Positions 9,785 through 19,841 of a stretch of DNA of 64,000 nt are shown in pieces (position 1 is the first letter of the stretch; each line of letters opens with the position of its first letter). Where the stretch lies: the NCBI GenBank assembly GCA_905331475.1, contig CAJNYU010001185.1, forward strand, positions 1 to 64,000, read 5' to 3'. Origin of the DNA: Rotaria socialis (Eukaryota; Rotifera; Eurotatoria; Philodinida; Philodinidae). The notes beneath the pieces are model-generated. The model was not told the DNA's origin. It made no database searches and saw only the letters and a program-made list of their open reading frames with translations. The position numbers and the translations under genes are program-made.

Positions 9785-10076
9785 CCCAGGTCTAACAGTA
9801 CGGTTCGTATACGGCCATTGACGGTTACTTTACGACTATTATAAGGGCAAAATTTTGCCGTATATATCTGGCGCAGTAATACGGATCGTATTATCGTGAG
9901 AGTACGGAGCACAAACAGTCGTAAACCATGAAAATTCAGTTCCACTTACGGTGCCGTATTACTGCGCCAGGTATTACGGGCAAATACGGCCTATTTACTG
10001 CCGTAAAAAATGCCGTTTTGACATCGTTTACCGTCGACAAACAGACCGTAAACGAGTCCGTTTTGATCAACCTGGG
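9785..10076. mobile_element. CCCAGG hairpin element, copy 2
   Basis: Begins CCCAGGTCTA and ends TCAACCTGGG; flanked by GA on both sides (9783-9784, 10077-10078). It contains a hairpin with arms CTGGCGCAGTAATACGG / CCGTATTACTGCGCCAG, and TACGG/CCGTA occurs many times on both strands. It ends only 22 bases upstream of the start codon of the gene at 10099, so it may supply that gene's promoter or 5' UTR (inference). Confidence 0.82.
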
Positions 10077-10098
10077 GATTAACGTGCATTTAAAAAAA

Positions 10099-10433
10099 AT
10101 GAAAACAGAAGAAAACCAACAGCAAGAAGATGATAAAAATCAAGATCGATTATCTCAATTCTTAAAAGATTTGCACCAGCATCGCAACGATGTAAGTAAA
10201 AAAAATTTAATAACTAAATTTATATATTTTTATTGATTTAGGCTCGCAAATTGGGTGAAATTCAATCATTAACAATGTATGAAAAGAAAAATGCTGAAAC
10301 TCCACTTGATGATTTACTTATGAAAGACGATCCAAAAAACGAAGACGAAGAATTTTTACTAGGCAAAGTTGGTAAATATGATCGACGATTTCAACTTGTT
10401 AAACGTGCTATTGAAAAAGCATCGGGACCATAG
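10099..10433 (+). CDS. Small charged protein, two exons, unknown function
   Basis: Exon 1 is 10099-10191 and exon 2 is 10242-10433. The 50-base intron runs GTAAGT...TTGATTTAG, phase 0. The product is 94 residues. The N-terminus is Gln/Asp/Glu-rich (ENQQQEDDKNQDRL), followed by helical charged segments and a C-terminus VGKYDRRFQLVKRAIEKAS faintly reminiscent of RNA polymerase omega-type segments; I do not assign a family. No signal peptide or membrane segment. ATG 10099 was chosen because codons upstream in the same frame lie in the CCCAGG element. A further GTAATG...TTTTAG pair at about 10437-10490 suggests a 3' UTR intron. Codon usage and intron style match host genes. Confidence 0.7.
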
Positions 10434-10681
10434 CAGGTAATGAATTAAATAAACTAAAAAAATTTTTTTTTAATATAATTTCTGTTTTAGTAGCAAATTT
10501 AAATATACAATATTTTATTTGTTAATTATTATTATCGTCATTTTTTTAAATTTTTTCTTCATGATCTCATGCTAAAATTTTAATGTAAAATCAGTAAAAG
10601 AAATAATTTCAAATTATTCTTATTATTTAATTAATTCATTTTTTTTATCTCTTTAGTTATCAATATTCATTGAATGTCTTC

Positions 10682-10786
10682 TTAACTTAATCCACCATCA
10701 CAATTGCCAATTCGTAAAAGTTCAACTGATTTAACTTCAGTTTTCTTGTTCTCTCTTGTAAAAATGAAATGAATGAAGAATTTCTT
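10682..10786 (-). CDS. Possible terminal exon of an unknown minus-strand gene
   Basis: A 35-codon frame follows a good acceptor (TTTTTTATTTTCAG) and ends in TAA, encoding KKFFIHFIF... to VELLRIGNCDGGLS. It looks coding in composition, but the preceding exon is unclear; the next open stretch (about 10840-10895, KVCIDEKWVRLFSEF) ends in its own stop. It may be a fragment of a decayed gene. Confidence 0.25.
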   Translation of the reverse strand, partial: KKFFIHFIFTRENKKTEVKSVELLRIGNCDGGLS

Positions 10787-11111
10787 CTGAAAATAAAAAA
10801 GTTCAATATTTATATCAACTCAATATGTTTTAACTATTTATCAAAATTCAGAAAATAATCGAACCCATTTTTCATCAATACATACTTTTATTTCAATTAA
10901 TTCTTCCCATCATTAAGCTTTGCTATAATAGTGTTGCAAATCAAATGAATCGTCATATTTCATTTAATTAAGAACATTTTGTAATCTTCTAGGGTTTAGG
11001 TGAATATTCCTAATCGTAAGCTTCTTTCTGCATCTCTTGACACATTTAAATATATTGTTTATAGACCCTTTACTCTTCCAAAGTAAACTGATTTGAATCT
11101 ATATGTGAGCT

Positions 11112-11300
11112 ATGAATGCCAGCAAAGTAGTGGAACTTCTCCAGATCGCACCTGATGTATGTCGTCTAGATATCACCTTATTGTATAGTTTAATTGATGG
11201 TCATCAATGGGATGAAAAAAATATATTCGTAATAACTTGCCCAAACTTAATTATTTCTACTCGAGATACAAAAAGTAATTTATCCGATAGCTTTTATTGA
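11112..11300 (+). pseudogene. F-box/LRR-like fragment
   Basis: A 62-codon frame includes VVELLQIAPDVCRLDITLL, resembling the leucine-rich part of the F-box proteins of the neighbouring gene (11327-13134, opposite strand). There is no F-box, no upstream exon and no extended repeat unit. Probably a remnant of a second family member; weak evidence. Confidence 0.3.
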
Positions 11301-11326
11301 AAACATTTCTAAGAAAAAATCAACAT

Positions 11327-13134
11327 TTACAATGATAAAGGAAAATACTCATCAAAATGTTTTGATCGAACAAACGGCTTATCTATATGAAGTACTTTTA
11401 ATTTAGCACAATAAAGACGTGTTGTATCATTAGTGAAGTTGTTTGTTACCATTACGAGTGATTCATATTCGATGCAGAGATCCAACAAACAAGGTAAATG
11501 AGTGTTCGTATCGACGAGAAATTGCTCAGCATAATCAACATGTGCTTCAAAAAGATTGAGAAGATTAAGATGAGGAAAATTAATTAATGTCGAAGAATGT
11601 TGCTTTTCTTTTTGTGGTTTCACATTGTTTATATTCAACTCTTTCAAAAAAGGAAAATCATCAGAAATAATTTTGAATAACTGATGTTCAAAAGGATATG
11701 TATCAGTCATTGTTAAACATCGGACTTTAATAAACATGCCACCTTGAAAAGAATTGTTGAGATGAAGAAAACGTTCGAATTGATATGGAAGTGAATATAT
11801 ATGGGATTTCACTACAGCCTTTACTTTGTTAACACTGAATTCGTCTATTGGCCTTCTTGGTTCAAAATGCACATATGAACCAACTTGTCCATATTCTCTT
11901 CCAATGAAACTATGTTGAATGTCTTCATTTGATGGTACATCAATTTTATTATTCTTAATAAGAACACCTGTATTTATACTGAAAACAAATTTGTTTAGGT
12001 GCGGCATATTAGTAAGTACTTGATGATTTAATTCAATACCACCAATAAAAGTTGACTCAACCCTTATTACTGATAGAAATAATATTAATTCTTCAAGATT
12101 TATCATTCGACGAAGTAATGGAATAATCTGTTCATCATAATCATGTGTATAATTAATTGAAGTCAATGAGAAGCATTTCAACTTAGGAAGTTTTCTCTAT
12201 AAAACAAAATTATTTAATCAATATAATCTTTTTCCTTAAAAACAAATGTTTCAAATTTACCCAGTTGTATATTTTTGATGGTTTATATCTGATTCGTTTG
12301 ACATTGATAGTTAGCTTTGATAAGCAATCGAAATTTCCATCAAGAAGATAAAGACAATCATTAAAAATTGCAACATTTATTTTCAATTCGGTTAAAGTTG
12401 AAGATGTACAACTTGTTTTTGGTAGTTTATAAATAGAAATTGATGAAATTTGACAAGAAAACAATTGACAAAAATTCAAATTGATTAATCGTTTACATAG
12501 AGATAAAATCAATACAAATATGTTTGATGACATTTCAGACAATTCTGATATTTTATCATTCTGAATATCAATATTTAGGTGTGTGATTTGTTGCATAAGA
12601 AGATCACGCAGAATTGAATAATCTTTAAATAAAAAGATCATTTCCTTAATGAAAATGAAAAAAACTAAGTATTAAAAATATACTTATTAAATATTGAAAA
12701 AGTATTTCATCTTTAAAATTAACAAGTGTCAAAGAGTAAAGCTGAGAATAATTGAAAGTAAGAATACGTTCTACTGAATGTTGATCAATAGAAAGTTTTT
12801 TAACTTGATCATGAATTTTCGGTAAGATGTTTTCACATATGCTTGAAAGAACTTGTTCATGTACTGAAAAAGTACGATCATAAAATGAATTCATAGTCAT
12901 AAATGTAATATCAAGATTTTCAATATAACGAGGATCAAGTACTAATTGACCAAATCGTTCATTCACATCCACAAGTGAATAAAAAACATCAACAATATTC
13001 AGTTTATTGATTATGATAAATAATATTTCATTGGGCAAATCGAATATATTTGGATGATTGTTATTCGAGATATTCATATTTATGTCGCTACTCTCTTCAT
13101 TCATGTCAATTGATATATGTCGAAATTTTTTCAT
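11327..13134 (-). CDS. F-box/leucine-rich protein
   Basis: Likely substrate-recognition subunit of an SCF-type ubiquitin ligase. The first block (from ATG 13134; the frame is open above it but has no earlier ATG) has an F-box FDLPNEILFIIINKLNIVDV followed by FYSLVDVNERFGQLVLD, then irregular leucine-rich repeats over about 480 residues (12210-12641, then 11327-12181). One intron is clear: donor after ATCTACAACTGG-type coding at about 12260, acceptor TTTTATAG at about 12197, restoring RKLPKLKCF. Between the first and second blocks (about 12640-12700) the obvious GTATAT...TTAAG intron does not restore frame; a one-base change in the run of seven A (plus strand) near 12660 would. So either a misread homopolymer or a recent frameshift. 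This F-box/LRR type is abundant in bdelloid rotifers (family knowledge). Confidence 0.75.
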
Positions 13135-13559
13135 TGTCGTTTGCGAGAACAAAGACGGATAAATATTGACGTGATAATATTAGACTATGATGGCTGGCTG
13201 ACTGATGGCATTGTTCTTACTGCCTAACATTTTTCATTATTAATTAGTGGTCTATTCATTAGATCATCCTTCTCTATATCAAAATGCTTATCATGTGTTA
13301 TCCTCTTTATCGTACGCACTGCCATCTTTAGAATAACACAGAATATGTCAATATATTTGATTTGAGAATATTCACATGAGAACTCTTCTGTTGAATGAGT
13401 AACTATAGATGGTGGATCAAGCAATGTTGAACTTATCTTATATGAAATAATAATATGTTCGATGTTAAAATCTTTCTATTGATAATATAATTGTTAGTAA
13501 CTGTTATTAGAAAACGTCGTTTCTGATAATGATATAGTTTCTGATTCCACGGTCGCCAA
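13135..13559. other. No supported gene
   Basis: Upstream of the F-box gene. An open frame at 13224-13424 (minus) has no recognisable features. The promoter of the F-box gene should lie here, but no element is distinctive. Confidence 0.4.
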
Positions 13560-13897
13560 AACCAACAACAACAACAATTACAACTTTAATAATTGAAGAA
13601 TTTCGAAATTATAAATTTTTCGCTGCTCGATTTGTATTAGATGGTGGTAGTGATCCACTCTTGTTCTGGCGAACAAATCGAATTTTTTTGGCACTGGTAT
13701 CTACTCTAGCTAAAAAATATCTAGCTTCACCAGCTTCAAGTGTTGCGTCTGAGTCTGCGTTCAGCGTCTCAGCTAATTATGGTCGACAACAACGAGCACG
13801 ATCACTGCCTGAAAATCTTGCTATGTCGGCTTATTTATATGACAAATTCGTCGATGATCCATCAGCAACACTTAACAACAACAGCCATGATATTTAA
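13560..13897 (+). pseudogene. hAT transposase C-terminal remnant
   Basis: One frame from about 13590 to TAA at 13897 includes FFAARFVLDGGSDPLLFW, ALVSTLAKKYLASPASSVAS and ESAFSVSANYGRQQRARSLP, the conserved C-terminal dimerisation region of hAT transposases (LA..YL..PASS..SE..FS......R..R..L.PE). Everything N-terminal to it, including the catalytic residues and the zinc finger, is missing. It is too short to be active. Upstream lies a CAA-rich stretch; downstream is AAC-rich sequence. Confidence 0.85.
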
Positions 13898-14060
13898 ATA
13901 ATAATAATACCATTTATAACATGATGATAGTATTTAAACAACAATAATATTTGAACAATAGGAATGACATTTACACGAAAACAGCACCACATGAAAAACA
14001 ACAACAGCACTTAAATGACATAACATTTGAATTTTTTATTTGTAAATTGATGAGTAAGAC

Positions 14061-14540
14061 CGACGTTTCTCAAAAATTTTATTACAGGTTATCTATTTAG
14101 ATAAATATGTACTGGTCAAAAAGTATATATGAAAACATCATCTTTTTGAATACAGCAATGTTAATGTACTTGGAGGGTTTTTATTAACATTAAGATTTAA
14201 ATATGGATATATTGTTCATCATTGAGTCGATCCGTATTCTATTACACTGTCGAAATAGGTTTATTATTTTTGTTTGAATCATTGATAAATGTAAAGATGC
14301 TTTTTGATCTCTTCTACAACAATTCAGTTCGAAAGAAAAATAAGTATTTCAATAGTATTATAGAATACGGATCGATTTAATGATGAACAATATATCCATA
14401 TTTAAGTCTTAGTGTTAATAAAAAAATCTACCAGTACGTTAACATTGCTACATTCAAAAAGATGATGTTTACACATGTACTTTCTGATCAGCATATATCT
14501 ATCTCAGTAGATAAGTAATAAACTTTTTGAAAAGCACGGA
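14061..14540. repeat. Foldback (long inverted repeat)
   Basis: Arms at about 14061-14262 and 14338-14540 pair along their length (AACATCATCTTTTTGAAT, AATATGGATATATTGTTCAT, CGATCCGTATTCTAT). The spacer is about 75 bases. There is no coding potential. Same architecture as 438-877 but different sequence. Confidence 0.88.
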
Positions 14541-15367
14541 TCGTACTTGTTAATTCACTATGATACATTTCTTTTCATTTTTTGTTGTTGTTATATGTGC
14601 GTCGATATCAATTATTGTTGCTACAAATTCAATAAAATGCGTTTTTAGAAATAGAGTTGCATATATAACTGTGTATTAGATAAAGCTTAATTTGTTACTC
14701 TTAACTTGATTCTTATTTAATAATACTTGATCTGTGATCTTCTAGTTTTTTGCATAAAGATGAATTATTAAATCCACACTATCTCCAGAAGTTTAGATAT
14801 TTATTTCGCTTCTATGGATAAATAACGTTTCTCATAATCATATTCTTCTCCCGCCATACGGTTATTCTCAATAGTTTTGAAATAGGTGGCGCTTTGCTAA
14901 TTAATATTGCTATTTTAACATTATTCAGAAGAACTCGCCATAGAATAATAGTACAATTTGAATAAAATTTGGTTGTTTAACATTCGATTCCGCACATGCA
15001 CTGTTTGATCTCATAATAGAAAGATTTTTCTAATTTTGGTAAAATTTCACATTGTATGAACGGTGGCGCCATCGTATTCAGAAAATGAAGTTATTTCAAT
15101 GAAAGAAGTGTTCTATATTATTCAACACGACCACTATTAAGTGCGAACTTTTCCTATGAACCTTTTTTTTCTAATTTTATTATATATATACAGATCATAT
15201 ACTCTCACTAGCTTCTATTCAATCGGAAGTTTTATTGATTATTCAGCTATAACATCAATACTTCAAACATTTAATGAATTATTTCTTATCAAAAACAGGA
15301 TTGTTGATTTTCTTTTCAATGATATTCAATTAATTATCTATTGAATACATTTAACTTCTATCATTTA
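14541..15367. other. No supported gene
   Basis: AT-rich sequence with no recognisable gene. GGTGGCGC occurs at 14887 and 15063 in the same orientation, not as an inverted pair. An open frame at 15141-15344 is Ile/Phe/Leu-rich and not supported. Confidence 0.4.
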
Positions 15368-15586
15368 TTGATAAAACATGTTTAATTTTTTTATCCATCG
15401 ATGAGTTTAATGGATTTCCAACTACGCTCAATCGATTAAGCATAGATGTCATAATGCCGTTACACTGGGTATCGTGATGTTGAAGTCATAATACCCATCG
15501 AATTCTTTTTGGGTTATTACCCCTAGGGTATCCACTTCTGTAAAACTATATGTATTACGTTGAGGAATTCGGAGCAGCTGCCTAAT
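15368..15586 (-). repeat. Dispersed repeat, copy B
   Basis: Reverse-complement copy of 5386-5604. The TIR of the element at 15446 is embedded in it. The pair would place the intervening 9.8 kb in an inverted-repeat setting. Confidence 0.85.
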
Positions 15587-16460
15587 TCCACATCGAATAT
15601 AAACGAGATTTTCGAAGAATCCATTGATGACCTTGAGCCTGCTACAAGCATACATGCGTTTGCTATAACAACTCCTGAGGTTTCTAGCTGCATACCTGAG
15701 TTTACTGCAAGAATTTGAGTGCCTCCCAAATATATGCGTTACTTTATCGAATAGTTGGTTGGAATACTTGTAACAAGATGAGGCGCAGTTGCAGTAACCT
15801 CTATAAAGTATCTAGCAGGTCAGGTATGTGTTCCGGTACCTGTGGTGTGTCTCGAACGACTCCAGTCGTACTGTCAGCAACGTCAGGTAAAGTTCTCGGA
15901 AGTCGAGGAATAATCTTAGCAACCTGATACATGGTTCCAGCAATTTCACGCATTCTTGTTGAAGCCTCGGACATTCGTGTAGTAGAGTTCGGTTTGCTAC
16001 TAGCAGTGACAGGCTTCCCTCTACCAATGTTACGCATTGTCAGGAATCTATGGCATGCTCCAAAGAATCGTAATTTATACTATGCATTTCAGCCTTAGTA
16101 ATATGCATGTCAAAATTCGAATTATATAAAATACAATTCAGATAAAATTATATTATTTCCATTTTCCTGTAGCCATATATGTGCCTTAAGTTTCCCTAAG
16201 TGTTATTGTGCAGTATATGCATCAATTATATTGAAATTCGTATTGAGCATCTTCTGCGAATTTGAGTTGTTTTGGTATATTTCTTCCAAGATATTGAAGT
16301 TGTTACGATTTAGGGTAATACCCCTAAACAACTCAAATTCCTCAACTTATAAATACATAGTTATATGAAAGTGGATACTCTAGGGGTAATACACCGAATG
16401 TTTATACAGTATATTTTGCTGGAGAAAAAGTCGTTACCCGGTGTAACGGGATTATGACAT
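15446..16460. mobile_element. 1-kb TIR element (ATGTCATAAT ends)
   Basis: The left end ATGTCATAATGCCGTTACAC and the right end CGGTGTAACGGGATTATGAC are inverted, and similarity extends about 130 bases inward (TACCCCTAGGGTATCCACTT against its complement, then GAGGAATT). The middle (15600-16040) is comparatively GC-rich; two overlapping minus-strand frames there match no known transposase. It abuts the next element at 16469. Edge duplications were not resolved. Confidence 0.8.
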
Positions 16461-16468
16461 CACTCCTA

Positions 16469-17354
16469 ACGGGTGGCGCATAATAAATGGAACAAAATGG
16501 GTCGCGTTTTTAAAGACACTCACGAGCACTGGGGATTCTGCTTTACGTTCATTCGATAGTGAATTTTCTGCTCTTCAAATCTATCGTGTTTGTTTTCAAA
16601 TCTTTATTTTGTGCCTACGTAAAAGTTAACATATGAACACATGCTCAATAGTCCGACTTCGATCTTCAAAAGACCAGAAACTAGTGAAAGATTTTTAATT
16701 AAGGTTTCGCTAAAATTTCAAATATTCTACGAAATTCTCCGCAAAATTCTATCACGTTGGAAATATGTTTCAGGACGTAGAAGAAACACTTGAAAACAAA
16801 TGTTGTGACATGAAAATACTGCTTTTGTGGCAGAATGGCATAATCATTCTTTTTTAGTTCCATGTTACCAAGTTTTTTATTCCTCGATTCAAAAATAATA
16901 CCATTTTGTTCAGAACTAAATTCTACCCGAGACAACATCAGAATAAATGGCGAATATACCAAATATTACTGTAGAAAACATATTTTTCTAAAAATGCGCC
17001 GCAAAATATCACTAGATATAAGCTGAAAGTCTTTTTCTCCGGAACCACAGTATCAGAAACCTTGAAAAACTTACGGAAGTGTAGAGCACAAAATTATCCA
17101 TCCAATGGTGCCACATTCTTTACTTTTAGCATTGATTCTAATGAGCGAAGGCTTTCACGATTCCATAGATTACTGCAGAAAATCGAAAATAGCAGTTGGA
17201 CTATTGCACATGTGTTCGTATGTTAAATTTTATGTAGGCACAAAATAAAAATTTGCAAAACAAAGACGATAGTTTTGAAGAGCAGAATCCCCAATGTGTT
17301 CGTAAGTCTTTAAAAAAGCGACCCATTTTGTTCCATTTATTATGCGCCACCCGT
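16469..17354. mobile_element. Mariner-like nonautonomous element
   Basis: The left end ACGGGTGGCGCATAATAAAT and its reverse complement at 17335-17354 continue through GGAACAAAATGGGTCGC, and further through GAAGAGCAGAATCCCC-type sequence, giving arms of about 150 bases. End style resembles mariner, and a TA precedes the left end. The 87-codon frame at 16699-16962 is not a transposase. Length is 0.89 kb. Confidence 0.8.
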
Positions 17355-17355
17355 T

Positions 17356-19463
17356 TTATACTTAGAAGAACTTTAAAAGGATATTTTTCTTAAAAAATAC
17401 AAAGAGAACTATTTTCAATTATATTCTATAATAGAGCACTGTATTTGACAAAGGAAATAAACCTTGAGTTGAATAACTCCTTGTTTATTAAAGAAAATTC
17501 AGTAGCAAAGTGGCGCTTCTATCAACAAAATGAAACGCTCGTTTAGAGAATTTGATTAGATTTGTTCTGAAAGATTATGAAAACTTGACGTAAAGTAGAT
17601 TTGTTTTAAATGCGTTTTGTAGATAAGACATTCTACCATTTATTCACTGAACTGATTTTTAATGTTAATTAATTTATAGAATTATCAAGTGTTGTCAAAA
17701 TTTTTATTTAAACCTAATTGTTTGACGTGAAATCAGTGATATTTTTAAAATAGTCGTGTTTTTGAAAGAGATGTTTAATGAATCTTGCAAAGCTTGTCTT
17801 GATCAATTTTGTATATGATCAATACCAATTCGTATAATATTATTTTTTAACATGATTCAATTAAGAAATTGATTTGAATAGCATATTTGATTAATAATTA
17901 TAACCGACTAAAGGTTCAGAAGAGTCAAAAAATATTTTACATATCATATTTACTTTAATATCTTAATTAATTGTGTTTAAGGTGTGAAAATTAATTAGTT
18001 GGTTTTATCCAGAATTATTGTTTCAAAATTTAAATATTGAAAAAATATCTTAATCGAAATGTTTCTTTTTTCTTTATTTAATTAGAATAAATATTTTCTT
18101 CAATTTAAATTATAAATTATTAGCTACTATTATTTTTTTTTCTAGTTCTTTTTGTAATATATATTATATTTCAATGAAAGAATAATTATTAAAAATGTGT
18201 TTTAGCAAAATTTATTGATCTAGAAAAAGATTCCTTATAAATTGTCTAATTATAACTAAATGAATCGAGTCATTTTTCGAGCTGAAAAATCTTACCATCT
18301 AAATTTTTATTATATGAATAAATACTTCTATCGAAATATACGTAAAAATTAAAGAAAATAAGAAGGATAATTGTTATTAGGAAAAACAGGAAATATTGAA
18401 AAGATGAGTAACGAACGTATTTAAAATTCCAAGAGAAAAGAAAAATTGATGAAATTCATTCGGCTATTATAAATAGTTTTATTTATATAAATGTTTATAA
18501 TGGAGCACAAAGAAAAATTACGATTTTTAGTATAGAAATTGAAATTGAATATGAGATTATTATTTCTATTTCAATTGATTATTTTAAATGGATAAATCAA
18601 AGTTAAATTTTAATTAATTTATATTCGATTGAATATTAAAGAAAAATAAACAATCAATTGAAAAATACTATTGATATTAAATAATCAAAATAAAACATCA
18701 TTTACACAATTTTTATCAATAGAACTTCCTAGGAATAGATTATTAGTTTAAATTTTCATTAGCTATTTATTTCTGATTCCGACATGAAACAGAAACAGAA
18801 ACAGTAAAATAATATGATACCTAATGGAATGCAGTGAAACCTTTCTCAAATATGATTAGAAATTCTTTATATTGACAGCTTTTCGATAACGTCTGTCTTT
18901 TTAATGTTGACAGACCGAAATAATTTTGAGTAAAACGAACTATAGGAATTATTTCATTAGAGAGACTGTCATAGTTTTCAATTAACTTCAAATAAAAAAA
19001 ACACATTTACTTTAAAATGTCCATGGATAATAATGATATTTTGAAATAAGAATGACTTTTATGAAATAAAAGAAAGAGAAACTAATGAAATCCCTAAGGA
19101 GGGAAATAATTTTTACTTTTCTCCATGTCCATTATGAAATCATGAAAATGTTTATAAATAAAACGTCTTTTTATTTTAAACTGAGTTCATTTCTATTTCA
19201 TCTTTTAATTCATAGTTTTGTTTCAATAAGCAACTTTTAATTATTTGTTTTTGTTTTTTTAATTTGAATTTAACGAAATTTATTTTTGGCATAGAAACTA
19301 ATAAGAGTTTTATCAATAGATGTAATTCACATTGAATCCACCAATTAATATCTATTTCTTTCTCCCATATTTTGTCTAAAAAACTATTTTGAAAAATAAT
19401 ATTTATTCTTTTTTTTTATTTTAGTCAATATAATCATTTTTTGAATCAACTTAATTGCTTTCA
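17356..19463. other. AT-rich intergenic DNA upstream of the insulin-like gene
   Basis: No coding sequence was recognised. A 3' splice signal (TTTTTTTATTTTAG) at about 19411-19424, 40 bases before the insulin-like start codon, suggests a 5' UTR intron or trans-splice acceptor for that gene. Confidence 0.5.
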
Positions 19464-19841
19464 ATGATAATGTTCTTCCCTGTATTTTGCTTTACTTTAT
19501 TGGTTATATTTAATGAAAATGTTTCGAGTCGATCAATTTCCTCTTCTATGAATGTTAATTGTACTTATAATCATGATGGACGTCATTTAAAAGAAGGTGA
19601 AAGTATTGAAATAAAAGGTAAACTTTATAAAATCGAAGATTGTGATCTTCATCGTGCATATCATGCTTGTGGAACATATCTGTTACAGATGGTCAGCATT
19701 GCTTGTGAAGCTGTTGAACAACAAAAAACAAACAAAGTTGATAAAAAACGTTTTCGAAGATTTTTACAACGGAAATTATTGACTGATGCCTGTTGTCACA
19801 CATTATGTACGGTTGCTGAAATGACACGATATTGTCGTTAG
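19464..19841 (+). CDS. Insulin-like peptide precursor
   Basis: Secreted hormone of the insulin/IGF/relaxin superfamily, 125 residues, single coding exon. A hydrophobic signal peptide (FFPVFCFTLLVIF) starts at ATG 19464. The B-chain-like part has CGTYLLQMVSIAC, with the canonical 11 residues between cysteines; the A-chain-like part has ACCHTLCTVAEMTRYC, the exact CC-x3-C-x8-C spacing. Between them is a short connecting segment with basic cleavage sites (KKR, FRR, QRK). Unusual is about 45 residues between the signal peptide and the B-chain core, containing two further cysteines (NCTY and IEDC), which could form a fourth disulfide or be removed. An upstream acceptor (TTTTATTTTAG) points to a spliced 5' UTR. 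It would signal through an insulin-type receptor (family knowledge). Confidence 0.9.
   Translation: MIMFFPVFCFTLLVIFNENVSSRSISSSMNVNCTYNHDGRHLKEGESIEIKGKLYKIEDCDLHRAYHACGTYLLQMVSIACEAVEQQKTNKVDKKRFRRFLQRKLLTDACCHTLCTVAEMTRYCR

Noticed and set aside
14880..15075. Pair of GGTGGCGC motifs thought to be TIRs
   Set aside because: They are in the same orientation and flanking sequence does not pair.
15801..16037. Two overlapping minus frames inside the 15446-16460 element
   Set aside because: Neither resembles a transposase; open frames here follow from higher GC content.
16699..16962. 87-codon frame in the mariner-like element
   Set aside because: No catalytic motifs of mariner transposase; element too short to be autonomous.
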